This document shows positions 1 to 7,485 of a stretch of DNA of 64,000 nt, one piece after another. Location: assembly GCF_900156175.1 (NCBI RefSeq), contig NZ_FTMV01000001.1, forward strand, positions 186,001 through 250,000. Reading direction: 5' to 3'. Below the pieces are notes generated by a model that worked only from the letters and a program-made list of their open reading frames with translations, had not been told where the DNA came from and searched no databases. Source of the DNA: Janthinobacterium sp. TND4EL3. Lineage in GTDB: Bacteria; Pseudomonadota; Gammaproteobacteria; Burkholderiales; Burkholderiaceae_D. Both the position numbers and the translations under genes were made by a program. The stretch's first letter is position 1; each line of letters begins with the position of its first letter.

Positions 1-731
1 TCCTGCTGGGCATCACGGGCGGCATCACGATCGCGCCCGTCTCCGAGCCGATGGTCTACCTGGGGCAGGGCTACCTGCCCGCGGTGCCCGGCATCGTGCT
101 GGGCATCGGCCTGTTCCTGCTGGCCGCCTTCCTGACGTGGCGCGCGCGCGCCAGCCGCGCGCAGCACGGCTTGCCGCAGACGGCGCCGTGGGCGGACGGC
201 CTGCGCCTGGCCGTCATCGGCGCCGTGCTGTATGCCTTCGTGCGGACCCTGAACGGCTATGAAGGCATTCCGCTGCCCGTGCTGCTGCTGCTGGCCTTGC
301 TGGGACTGTTCAGCTACATCACCAGCCAGACCGTGTTCGGCCGCCGCATCTACGCCGTCGGCAGCAATATGGAAGCGACGCGCCTGTCCGGCATCAACGT
401 CAAAGCCGTCAAGCTGTGGATCTTCGGCATCATGGGCCTGATGTGCGCGCTCGCTGGCCTGATCAACACGGGCCGCCTGGCGGCCGGTTCGCCGTCGGCC
501 GGCACCTTCAGCGAACTCGACGCCATCGCTGCCTGCTTCATCGGGGGCACCTCGATGCGCGGCGGCTCGGGCACCGTGTACGGCGCCCTGATCGGCGCGC
601 TGGTCATGGCCAGCCTCGATAACGGCATGTCCATGCTGGACGTGGACACCTACTGGCAGATGATCGTGAAAGGCAGTATCCTCACCCTCGCCGTGTGGGT
701 CGATGTCAGCACGCGAGCCGGACGCAGATAG
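1..731 (+). CDS. xylH: Sugar ABC transporter permease, XylH-type (3' part)
   Basis: Inner-membrane permease of a CUT2-type monosaccharide importer; it would work with a periplasmic sugar-binding protein and an XylG-type ATPase that must lie upstream of the window. The reading frame is open from base 3, so the N-terminal half is missing; about 240 residues remain, with at least five hydrophobic segments. Typical of the family are the SNMEATRLSGI stretch (the cytoplasmic loop that contacts the ATPase) and GGTSMRGGSGTVYGALIGAL near the C terminus. The gene ends 32 bases before xylR. XylH, GguB and related permeases carry xylose, arabinose or galactose, so the substrate cannot be read from this sequence alone; the downstream enzymes fit a galactose- or pentose-derived acid pathway. 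Confidence 0.85.
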   Translation, partial: LLGITGGITIAPVSEPMVYLGQGYLPAVPGIVLGIGLFLLAAFLTWRARASRAQHGLPQTAPWADGLRLAVIGAVLYAFVRTLNGYEGIPLPVLLLLALLGLFSYITSQTVFGRRIYAVGSNMEATRLSGINVKAVKLWIFGIMGLMCALAGLINTGRLAAGSPSAGTFSELDAIAACFIGGTSMRGGSGTVYGALIGALVMASLDNGMSMLDVDTYWQMIVKGSILTLAVWVDVSTRAGRR

Positions 732-763
732 CCGTGAAACGATCTGGCACGGGAGGAGACACC

Positions 764-1963
764 ATGAAGATGCCGACCGCGCACCGGATCGCGCTGCTGT
801 TTAACGGGAATAAAATCTACGACCGCGACATCATCGCGGGCATCGCCGCCTACCTGAACACCACGCGCGTGTCGTGGGACCTGTTCCTGGAAGAGGATTT
901 CCGCTGCCGCCTGCCCGGCATCGAGCGCTGGCAGGGCGACGGCATCATCGCCGATTTCGACGATCCCGCCGTCTGCGCGGCGCTGTCAAACAGCCGCCTG
1001 CCCGTGGTGGCCGTGGGCGGCTCGTATGCGCGCGAGGACGATTACCCGGCCGGCATCCCGTATGTGGCGACCGATAATTTCAAGATCGTCAAGCTGGCCT
1101 ATGAACACCTGGTGGTAGCGGGCCTGAGCCGCTTTGCCTGTTTCAGCCTGCCCGAGGCCGATGTCAACCGCTGGGCGCAGGAACGGGAAACAGCGTTTTG
1201 CGCCCTGATGGAGCGCGACCACATGCGCGCCGACGTGTACCGGGGCGTGGCCACCAGCGCGCCGTCTTGGGACGAGGCGGTGGAGCAGCAGATCGCCTGG
1301 CTCAACAGCCTGGAAAAGCCCGTCGGCATCATCGCCGTGAGCGATGCGCGCGCGCGCCAGCTGCTGCAAGCGTGCATGCACGCGGGGATCGCCGTGCCGG
1401 AGCAAGTGGCCCTGATCGGCATCGACAACGACCCGCTGGCACGCATGCTTACGCGCATTCCCTTGAGTTCCGTGATCCAGGGCACCGAGGAAATGGGCCG
1501 CACGGCCGCGCATTTGCTGCACCAGATGCTCAACGGCGCGCGCCTGTCCGGCACGCGCATCCTCGTGCCGCCGGCCGGCCTGAACGTGCTCGCGTCCACG
1601 CGCCACCAGCCCTTCCAGCATCCGCAGGTGATGCAGGCGCGCCACTTCATCCGCCAGTACGCCTGCCAGGGCATCAAGACGGAGCAGGTTGCCGATTACG
1701 TGGGCGTGTCGCGCTCTTCGCTCGAAGCGCACTTCCGCCACGAGCTGGGGCGCAGCGTGCACGACGAGATCCTGCATTTCAAGCTCGATGCGGCCAAGAC
1801 CCTGCTGGCGCGCGGTCCGGGACAGGTGGCCGAGGTGGCCGTGCGTTGCGGCTTTACCACGGTGCAGTACATGCATGCGGTCTTCAAGCGCGAACTCGGC
1901 TGCACGCCGCGCGAATTCCAGCAGCGCAGCCGGCCGCCGCCAGCGCCCGGGCAGGCACCATGA
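764..1963 (+). CDS. xylR: XylR-type AraC-family transcriptional regulator
   Basis: Sugar-responsive activator of 399 residues. Residues ~1-275 form a LacI/periplasmic-binding-protein-like sugar sensor (the DRDIIAGIAAYL start and the ALIGIDNDPLARMLTRIPLS segment are family hallmarks), and residues ~285-390 carry two AraC-type helix-turn-helix units ending in FTTVQYMHAVFKRELG and TPREFQQR. The start at 764 is chosen because GGGAGGAG lies 6-13 bases upstream; an ATG at 695 would overlap the permease. E. coli XylR (392 aa) has the same architecture. The stop overlaps the next gene by 4 bases (ATGA), so regulator and catabolic genes are probably co-transcribed. The effector is not proven to be xylose: the enzymes behind it are not the xylose isomerase/kinase pair. 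Confidence 0.9.
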   Translation: MKMPTAHRIALLFNGNKIYDRDIIAGIAAYLNTTRVSWDLFLEEDFRCRLPGIERWQGDGIIADFDDPAVCAALSNSRLPVVAVGGSYAREDDYPAGIPYVATDNFKIVKLAYEHLVVAGLSRFACFSLPEADVNRWAQERETAFCALMERDHMRADVYRGVATSAPSWDEAVEQQIAWLNSLEKPVGIIAVSDARARQLLQACMHAGIAVPEQVALIGIDNDPLARMLTRIPLSSVIQGTEEMGRTAAHLLHQMLNGARLSGTRILVPPAGLNVLASTRHQPFQHPQVMQARHFIRQYACQGIKTEQVADYVGVSRSSLEAHFRHELGRSVHDEILHFKLDAAKTLLARGPGQVAEVAVRCGFTTVQYMHAVFKRELGCTPREFQQRSRPPPAPGQAP

Positions 1964-2733
1964 TGCATCTGCTGCGCAATGCGCGCGGCATGCGCGTGGC
2001 TATCGACGCGCACGATGCCAGCGTGCGGGCCTGGTGGGCGCCCGACCGTTATGGCCGCCTGGCCGACGTGCTGGGCGCGGCACCCTCTGCGGCGCACGCG
2101 TCCACGGGCTGGCGGTGCGACCCGCCGGACGACGGCTGCTTGCTGCTGCGCCTGGCGCAGGACGGCCTGTCGGTGCGACTGGCCTACCGGCTTGACGACG
2201 ATGGCAGCCTGCACCTGGACTGCGCCGCCACGGCCGATGCGGTTTCCCGTTTTGCGCTTGCCGCGCCCCGCTTCAATCTGCAGGGCGGCCGCGCCGCCGT
2301 GGGCGACCATGTGCTGCGTCTGGCGGCGGACCGTTACCGGCCTTGGTCCGGCGGCTGCGCGGGCGACGCTGCGCTCGATGTGGCCGGCAGCGCGTTTGAC
2401 TTCCGCCAGCCGGCGCCGCTCGCTTCGCGCCTGGCCTGGCCCGCGCTGGCGCAATCGGCGGGATTCCGGCATGACTTTTACTGGACGGGCAGCGGCCAGC
2501 TGCGCGAGGCGGCGCGGGTTGCCGACCCCGCCTCGGGCCGCGTCCTGCGTTTTTCCAGCACCCAGGACAGCTGCCATCTGTATTCCGATGCGCGCTGTTT
2601 TTCCCTGCTGGCGCAGGGCGTGCAATTGCAGCCGGGACAGGTGAAGCGGTTCCAGCTCGCCTACCGTTTGGGCGTGCAGGATATCGATGCGTTTGACATA
2701 TCCGAACCGGTATCAATGATGTCAAATAAGTGA
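1960..2733 (+). CDS. Aldose 1-epimerase (mutarotase)-like protein, catalytic residues not conserved
   Basis: A 257-residue galactose-mutarotase-fold protein, translationally coupled to xylR (ATGA overlap). Family landmarks are recognisable in order: FNLQGG (~105-110), LAADRYRPW (~121-129), VAGSAFDFRQP (~141-151), GFRHDFYW (~168-175) and QLQPGQ (~222-227). The usual NHxYFNL motif with the first catalytic His reads AAPRFNL here, and the usual LEPQ motif with the catalytic Glu reads LLAQ (~216-219); only the His of the DHN-type motif (H171) remains. The protein is also ~80 residues shorter than a typical GalM (~340 aa), mostly at the N terminus. It may interconvert anomers for a dehydrogenase/lactonase route, bind sugar without catalysis, or act on an unusual substrate. 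The fold call is fairly safe and the activity is not. Confidence 0.7.
   Translation: MMHLLRNARGMRVAIDAHDASVRAWWAPDRYGRLADVLGAAPSAAHASTGWRCDPPDDGCLLLRLAQDGLSVRLAYRLDDDGSLHLDCAATADAVSRFALAAPRFNLQGGRAAVGDHVLRLAADRYRPWSGGCAGDAALDVAGSAFDFRQPAPLASRLAWPALAQSAGFRHDFYWTGSGQLREAARVADPASGRVLRFSSTQDSCHLYSDARCFSLLAQGVQLQPGQVKRFQLAYRLGVQDIDAFDISEPVSMMSNK
2692..2726. promoter_or_regulatory. Inverted repeat at the start of the dgoK transcription region
   Basis: TTTGACAT at 2692-2699 is repeated in inverted form as ATGTCAAA at 2719-2726, spanning the last codons of the mutarotase-like gene, about 90 bases before dgoK. The left arm contains a perfect -35-like TTGACA, but no convincing -10 follows at 16-18 bases. 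An operator or promoter for a secondary dgoK-dehydratase transcript is possible; an accidental repeat inside coding sequence is the alternative. Confidence 0.3.
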
Positions 2734-2817
2734 TTGGTCAGATATGCGGGGCAGTTCTACCATGAGGTAGTTTTTCCCTCATTTATTTTTGCCCTTACCG
2801 ACGCTGCGAACCTGCCC

Positions 2818-3831
2818 ATGAACATACTCACCATCGATGCCGGCACCACCAATACGCGTACCTTGCTGTGGCGCGGCGGTGCCGTCGTCGCCCAGGCGCA
2901 GCTGGAAACGGGCGTGCGCAATACCGCCATCGATGGCCATAACGGCGCGCTGAAACAGGCGCTGCGCGACACCATCGCCAGCGTGCTGGCCAGCGCCGGC
3001 ATCGCGCCGTCGGCCGTGGACCTGGCGCTCGCTTCGGGCATGATCAGTTCGCCCATGGGGGTACAGGAAGTGCCGCATTTGCCCGCGCCCGCCGGCCTGG
3101 CCCAGCTGGCCCAAGGCATGCATGCGGTGGACTTGCCCGACGTGCTGGCGCAGCCCCTGTGGCTGATTCCCGGCGTGCGCAACCAGCATGGCGCCGTCGG
3201 CCTGCATAACGTCGAAGCGATGGACATGATGCGCGGCGAAGAGACGGAAGTCGTCGCGCTGCTCGAGCGCCTGCAGTTGCGCGGCGCGGCGACCCTGATC
3301 ATGCCCGGTTCGCATACCAAACTGATCAGCGTCGACGAGCAGCGCCGCATCCTCGGCTGCAGCACCACCATCGCCGGGGAATTGCTGCAGGCGATCACGC
3401 AGCACACCCTGATCAAGCAATCGGTCGATGGCGGTTTTGCCCAGACCCTGGTGCCGAAAATGCTGCTGGCCGGCGCGGCCGCGGCGCAAAAAACGGGGCT
3501 GGCGCGCGCCTGCTTCAGCGTGCGCACCCTGGGCCAGTTCAGCGCCATCGAATGCAACGAGCGGGCCAATTTCCTGATGGGCGCCGTCCTCAGCGGCGAC
3601 CTGCTGGCGCTGCGCAACAGCACCGCCATCCAGATGCGGCCCGATACGCCGCTCGTCATTACCGGCAAGCCCATGCTGCGCCAGGCGCTCGGGCTGCTGA
3701 TCGAGGAACACGGATTTTTTTATGGCAAGCGCATCATCGTCGACGACCAGCAGCAAGACCATCTGGCCGGTCACGGTGCGCTGCTGATCGCCGCCGCGCG
3801 CGGCTTGATTTCCCCGCAGGAGACCGTATGA
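2818..3831 (+). CDS. dgoK: 2-dehydro-3-deoxygalactonokinase
   Basis: ATP-dependent kinase (337 aa) that phosphorylates 2-dehydro-3-deoxygalactonate (KDGal) on the 6-hydroxyl, the fourth step of the De Ley-Doudoroff galactose route. The N terminus ILTIDAGTTNTRTLLWRGG is the phosphate-binding loop of the sugar-kinase/Hsp70/actin fold; MRGEETEVVALLE and IMPGSHTKLISVD match the DgoK family, including the E. coli enzyme. The start at 2818 puts this loop at the N terminus; an earlier in-frame start at 2734 would add 28 unlike residues. The gene overlaps the dehydratase by 4 bases (ATGA). A kinase here argues against a Weimberg pathway, in which the keto-deoxy acid is dehydrated rather than phosphorylated. 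Confidence 0.9.
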   Translation: MNILTIDAGTTNTRTLLWRGGAVVAQAQLETGVRNTAIDGHNGALKQALRDTIASVLASAGIAPSAVDLALASGMISSPMGVQEVPHLPAPAGLAQLAQGMHAVDLPDVLAQPLWLIPGVRNQHGAVGLHNVEAMDMMRGEETEVVALLERLQLRGAATLIMPGSHTKLISVDEQRRILGCSTTIAGELLQAITQHTLIKQSVDGGFAQTLVPKMLLAGAAAAQKTGLARACFSVRTLGQFSAIECNERANFLMGAVLSGDLLALRNSTAIQMRPDTPLVITGKPMLRQALGLLIEEHGFFYGKRIIVDDQQQDHLAGHGALLIAAARGLISPQETV

Positions 3832-5558
3832 GCAGCAACAAGAACAAGCGTCCCTTGCGTTCGCAAGCGTGGTTTGGCGGCGATGACAAGGACAGTTTCA
3901 TTCACCGCAGCTGGATGAAGAACCAGGGTTATCCCGGCGACGCTTTCGATGGCCGTCCCGTCATCGGCATCTGCAATACCTGGTCCGAACTGACGCCCTG
4001 CAATGGCCATTTTCGCGACCTGGCCGAGATGGTCAAGCGCGGCGTGCTCGAAGCGGGCGGCTTTCCCGTCGAATTTCCCGTCATGTCACTGGGCGAGACG
4101 AATCTGCGCCCGACGGCCATGCTGTTCCGTAACCTGGCCAGCATGGATGTCGAGGAATCGATCCGCGCCAACCCGATCGACGGCGTGGTGCTGCTGACGG
4201 GCTGCGACAAGACCACACCGGCCTTGCTGATGGGCGCGGCCAGCGTGGATTTGCCCACCATCGTGCTGTCGGGCGGCCCCATGCTGAACGGGAATTACCG
4301 GGGCAAGCCGATCGGCTCGGGCACGGACGTGTGGAAGTTTTCCGAAGACGTGCGCGCCGGGCGCATGACCTCAAACGAATTCAAGCAGGCCGAATCGTGC
4401 ATGTCGCGCTCCGCCGGCCACTGCATGACCATGGGCACGGCATCGACCATGGCCAGCATGGTCGAAGCGCTGGGCGTGACCCTGCCCGGCAACGCGGCCA
4501 TTCCCGCCGTCGATGCGCGCCGCAAGCTGCAGGCGCAGCTGACGGGCCGGCGCATCGTCGACATGGTGCATGAAGACCTGAAACTGTCGCAGATCCTCAC
4601 GCGCGAAGCGTTTGAAAACGCCATCATGGTCAATGGCGCCATCGGCGGCTCGACCAATGCCGTGATCCACCTGCTGGCCATTGCCGGGCGCATCGGCGTG
4701 GACATGCGCCTGGGCGACTGGGACCGCCTGGGCCGCGACATTCCCTGTTTGCTCAACCTGATGCCGTCGGGCCAGTACCTGATGGAAGACTTTTACTATG
4801 CTGGCGGCCTGCCCGTGATCATCCGCGACCTGCTGGGAAAATTGCATGGCGAGGCGCTCACCGTCACGGGCGCGACCATGGCCGTCAACGTGGCCGAGGC
4901 GGAAAATTTCAATCCCGAAGTAATCACGCCGCTGGCGCAGCCATTCAAGGACGAAGGCGGCATCGCCGTCCTGCAGGGCAACCTGGCCCCGCGCGGCGCC
5001 GTCATCAAGCCCTCGGCCGCCTCGCCCGAGCTGATGCAGCACCGTGGCCGCGCCGTCGTCTTCAACAGCATCGAGCATTACAAAAAGCGCGTCGACGATC
5101 CCGCGCTCGACATCGACGCCAGCTGCGTGATGGTGCTGCAAAATTGCGGCCCGCAGGGCTATCCGGGCATGGCCGAAGTGGGCAATATGGGATTGCCGAA
5201 AAAACTGCTGGAGCAGGGCGTGCGCGACATGGTGCGCATCTCGGACGCGCGCATGAGCGGCACGGCCTACGGCACGGTGGTGCTGCACGTGGCCCCGGAA
5301 GCGGCCGTGGGCGGGCCGCTGGCGCTGGTGCGCGACGGCGACATGATCGAACTGGACGTGGCGGGACGGCGCTTGCACCTGGACGTCGACGAGGCCGAGC
5401 TGGCGCGCCGGCGCGCCGAGTGGAGCGCGCCGCCACCGGCCATGAAGGGCGGCTACCAGTCCATGTACATCAAGCACGTGACGCAGGCCGACGAAGGCGC
5501 GGACCTCGATTTCCTCGTCGGCTGCCGCGGTTCGGCCGTTCCGCGCGAGTCACATTGA
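3828..5558 (+). CDS. IlvD/Edd-family sugar-acid dehydratase (L-arabinonate/D-galactonate dehydratase type)
   Basis: Fe-S- and Mg-dependent dehydratase (576 aa) converting an aldonate to its 2-keto-3-deoxy acid. Three cysteines sit where the structurally characterised rhizobial L-arabinonate dehydratase has its [2Fe-2S] ligands (C59, C127, C200 there): C58 in TPCNGH, C126 in TGCDKTTP and C199 in AGHCMTMGTAS. GAIGGSTNAVIHLLAIAGR and DARMSGTAYGTVVLHVAPE are also family motifs. Homologous enzymes accept L-arabinonate, D-galactonate and D-fuconate, which fits the KDGal kinase before it. D-galactonate dehydratases of E. coli belong to the unrelated mandelate-racemase family, so this operon uses the alternative enzyme type. 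Exact substrate is an inference. Confidence 0.88.
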   Translation: MSSNKNKRPLRSQAWFGGDDKDSFIHRSWMKNQGYPGDAFDGRPVIGICNTWSELTPCNGHFRDLAEMVKRGVLEAGGFPVEFPVMSLGETNLRPTAMLFRNLASMDVEESIRANPIDGVVLLTGCDKTTPALLMGAASVDLPTIVLSGGPMLNGNYRGKPIGSGTDVWKFSEDVRAGRMTSNEFKQAESCMSRSAGHCMTMGTASTMASMVEALGVTLPGNAAIPAVDARRKLQAQLTGRRIVDMVHEDLKLSQILTREAFENAIMVNGAIGGSTNAVIHLLAIAGRIGVDMRLGDWDRLGRDIPCLLNLMPSGQYLMEDFYYAGGLPVIIRDLLGKLHGEALTVTGATMAVNVAEAENFNPEVITPLAQPFKDEGGIAVLQGNLAPRGAVIKPSAASPELMQHRGRAVVFNSIEHYKKRVDDPALDIDASCVMVLQNCGPQGYPGMAEVGNMGLPKKLLEQGVRDMVRISDARMSGTAYGTVVLHVAPEAAVGGPLALVRDGDMIELDVAGRRLHLDVDEAELARRRAEWSAPPPAMKGGYQSMYIKHVTQADEGADLDFLVGCRGSAVPRESH

Positions 5559-5679
5559 TAACGCACGATCAAACCTGCTGCGCGTCGTCATTTGCGGCCT
5601 CGATGCTCACTGTGCTCAAGCACAGTTGCGCGTCTCGGCCACAACTGACTTCCGCTCGCGACGGTTTTATCATGCGTTA
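5559..5679 (+). repeat. 121-bp structured intergenic repeat, copy A
   Basis: Starts at the base after the dehydratase stop codon and ends 16 bases before the lactonase start. The ends form a 17-position stem with 15 pairs (TAACGCACGATCAAACC at 5559-5575 against 5663-5679). Inside lie a perfect 7-bp hairpin (ACTGTGC-TCAA-GCACAGT, 5609-5626) and the motifs GCTGCGCGTCG, CGATGCTCAC, CGCGTCTCG and CTTCCGCTCGC. All of these recur, in the opposite orientation, in the equally long copy at 52688-52808. It splits an otherwise tightly packed operon and could process or attenuate the message. Confidence 0.8.
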
Positions 5680-5695
5680 AGTTAATAAAGGAAAA

Positions 5696-6592
5696 ATGAT
5701 GGGGACACAGGCACAATTACTGGTCGATGCGCAGAATTTCCTGGGCGAGGGCGTGCGCTGGTGCGAACGCAGCGGCCGCGTTTTCTGGACGAATATCGAA
5801 GGCTGCCAGCTGCATGCGCTGGTGCTGGCCACGGGCGAACGCCAGCGTTGGGACATGCCCGAGCGCCTGGCCTGTTTCGCGCTGACGGAGCGCGACGACG
5901 TGCTGCTGCTGGGCCTGGCCTCGCGCCTGGCGTGGTTCGACGCGCGCAGCGGGGCCGTCACGCCCTTGCACACGGTGGAGGGCGACCTGCCCATGACGCG
6001 CCTGAATGATGGCCGCTGCGACCGCCAGGGACGCTTTGTCTTCGGCACGCTCGATGAACGCCCGTGCCGCGATGCCATCGCCAGCTTCTACCGCCTCAAC
6101 CTGGACTTGAGCCTGGAACGGCTGCCGCTGCCGCAGATCGCCATCTCGAACAGCATCTGCTTCAGCGTCGATGGCAGGGCCATGTATTTCTGCGATTCGA
6201 TGAAGAAGGCGATCTACCGCTGGGATGATTACCTGGGCGGCGACGCCAGCCGGGTGCGCGTGTTTGCCGTGCTCGATCCGGGGCCGGGTGCCGCCGACGG
6301 CGCCACCATCGATGCGGATGACCACTTGTGGAGCGCGCAGTGGGGCGCCGGCAGGGTCTTGCGCTTCGCGCCGGACGGCAGCGTCGAACGGGCGATAGCC
6401 TTGCCCGTCTCGCAGCCCAGCTGCGTGAGCCTGGGCGGCCCGCACTACGACGAATTGTTCGTCACGACGGCGCAGGAAAGCTTGACCCCGGCCCAGCTGG
6501 CGGGCGAACCGCTGGCCGGCGGATTGTTTCATGCGCGCCAGGTGGGCGTGCGCGGTTTGCCGGAAGTGCGCTTTGGCGCCCTGCCGGCCTGA
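5696..6592 (+). CDS. SMP-30/gluconolactonase-family sugar lactonase
   Basis: Cytoplasmic metal-dependent lactonase (298 aa) that would open the aldonolactone produced by a sugar dehydrogenase. It is a six-bladed propeller of the SMP-30/gluconolactonase/regucalcin family: LGEGVRW near the N terminus gives the metal-binding Glu (E18), RLNDGRCDRQGRFVFGTL, ISNSICFSVDGRAMYFCDS and GATIDADDHLWSAQWGAGRV supply the conserved Asn/Asp ligands. The start at 5696 follows AAAGGA; a second ATG is at 5699. Close relatives are annotated as xylono-, arabino- or gluconolactonases, and the sequence does not distinguish them. It is separated from the upstream dehydratase by the 121-bp repeat and followed after 13 bases by the aldolase. 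Confidence 0.87.
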   Translation: MMGTQAQLLVDAQNFLGEGVRWCERSGRVFWTNIEGCQLHALVLATGERQRWDMPERLACFALTERDDVLLLGLASRLAWFDARSGAVTPLHTVEGDLPMTRLNDGRCDRQGRFVFGTLDERPCRDAIASFYRLNLDLSLERLPLPQIAISNSICFSVDGRAMYFCDSMKKAIYRWDDYLGGDASRVRVFAVLDPGPGAADGATIDADDHLWSAQWGAGRVLRFAPDGSVERAIALPVSQPSCVSLGGPHYDELFVTTAQESLTPAQLAGEPLAGGLFHARQVGVRGLPEVRFGALPA

Positions 6593-6605
6593 CAGGAGAG
6601 AGCAG

Positions 6606-7259
6606 ATGCAAAAGCACGTGGTTTTCAATGGCATCCTCGATCGGGGCATGGTCGGTATCGTGCGCGCCGCCTCGCCCGATGCGGCGCTGCAGATCGCCGA
6701 GGCGTGCATCGCCGGCGGCATCACGGCGCTGGAAGTGGCGTTCACCACGCCCGATACCCTGGGCGTGCTGCGCACCTTGCGCGAACGCCACGGCCATGAC
6801 GTGCTGCTGGGCGCGGGCACGGTGCTCGATACGGAGACGGCGCGCGCCGCCATCCTGGCCGGCGCCCAGTTCATCATTTCGCCCGGCGTGAACGTGGAAA
6901 CCATTACACTGTGCCAGCGCTACCAGGTGCTGTCCATGCCGGGGGCGATGACGCCGACGGAGATCGTCACGGCCCTGCAGGCGGGCGCCGACATCGTCAA
7001 GGTCTTCCCCGCCGAGATGTTCGGCCCCGCCTACATCAAGGCCCTGCGCGCGCCCCTGCCGCAAGCGCCGCTGATGCCGACGGGCGGCGTGACGGTGGAG
7101 AACCTGCATGCATGGTTTGCCAGCGGCGCCGTGGCCGTGGGCATCGGCAGCAGCCTCAGTGGTCCGGGCGCCACGGGCGATTACGCGGCCGTGACGGCGC
7201 GCGCGCAGGCTTTTGTCGCGCAGATGGCGGCCGTGCGTGCGGCTAAGTCTTCTGGCTAA
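6606..7259 (+). CDS. 2-dehydro-3-deoxy-6-phosphogluconate/galactonate aldolase (KDPG aldolase family)
   Basis: Class I aldolase (217 aa) cleaving a 2-keto-3-deoxy-6-phospho sugar acid into pyruvate and glyceraldehyde 3-phosphate. The Schiff-base lysine is K132 in GADIVKVFPAE and the proton-transfer Glu is E43 in ALEVAFTTPD; GAGTVL, FIISPGVN, MPGAMTPTEI and PTGGVTVENL are the conserved phosphate- and substrate-binding loops. GACAGGAGAGAG precedes the start. With DgoK four genes upstream this is most likely the KDPGal aldolase (DgoA role), although Eda-like activity on KDPG or 4-hydroxy-2-oxoglutarate cannot be excluded. It is the last gene of the operon. Confidence 0.9.
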   Translation: MQKHVVFNGILDRGMVGIVRAASPDAALQIAEACIAGGITALEVAFTTPDTLGVLRTLRERHGHDVLLGAGTVLDTETARAAILAGAQFIISPGVNVETITLCQRYQVLSMPGAMTPTEIVTALQAGADIVKVFPAEMFGPAYIKALRAPLPQAPLMPTGGVTVENLHAWFASGAVAVGIGSSLSGPGATGDYAAVTARAQAFVAQMAAVRAAKSSG

Positions 7260-7271
7260 GTAATCCTCAGG

Positions 7272-7403
7272 AAATTATTGTCAATTTATGACGAACAGAA
7301 CCGGATGCTATGCAAGGCGACTGCTGCGACGCAGTGCGAGCACTGCTAGCAGCGGGCAACGCCGCAGAGCGCCGATTATGGAAGTCAGAAATCACAATAA
7401 TTT
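7272..7403. repeat. 132-bp hairpin-ended intergenic repeat, probable divergent relative of the 16949/60226 element
   Basis: Terminal arms AAATTATTGTCA (7272-7283) and TCACAATAATTT (7392-7403) pair at 11 of 12 positions. The interior shares GCAAGGCG near the left end and CAACGCCGC near the right with the elements at 16949 and 60226, and has its own GC-rich inner palindromes. It lies just after the sugar operon and may end its transcript, since both ends are AT-rich. Confidence 0.55.
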
Positions 7404-7485
7404 ATTGGGGGTTACTTAACTCCCGGCGGGACGGGAATCTGCTACGCTAGACGGGCAATGTCGCACGCTTAACCACGACCCGAAT

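Noticed and set aside
2757-2775. Small hairpin CTACC-ATGA-GGTAG followed by five T
   Set aside because: A 5-bp stem within an operon is too weak to call a terminator, and dgoK downstream must be expressed with the upstream genes or from its own promoter.
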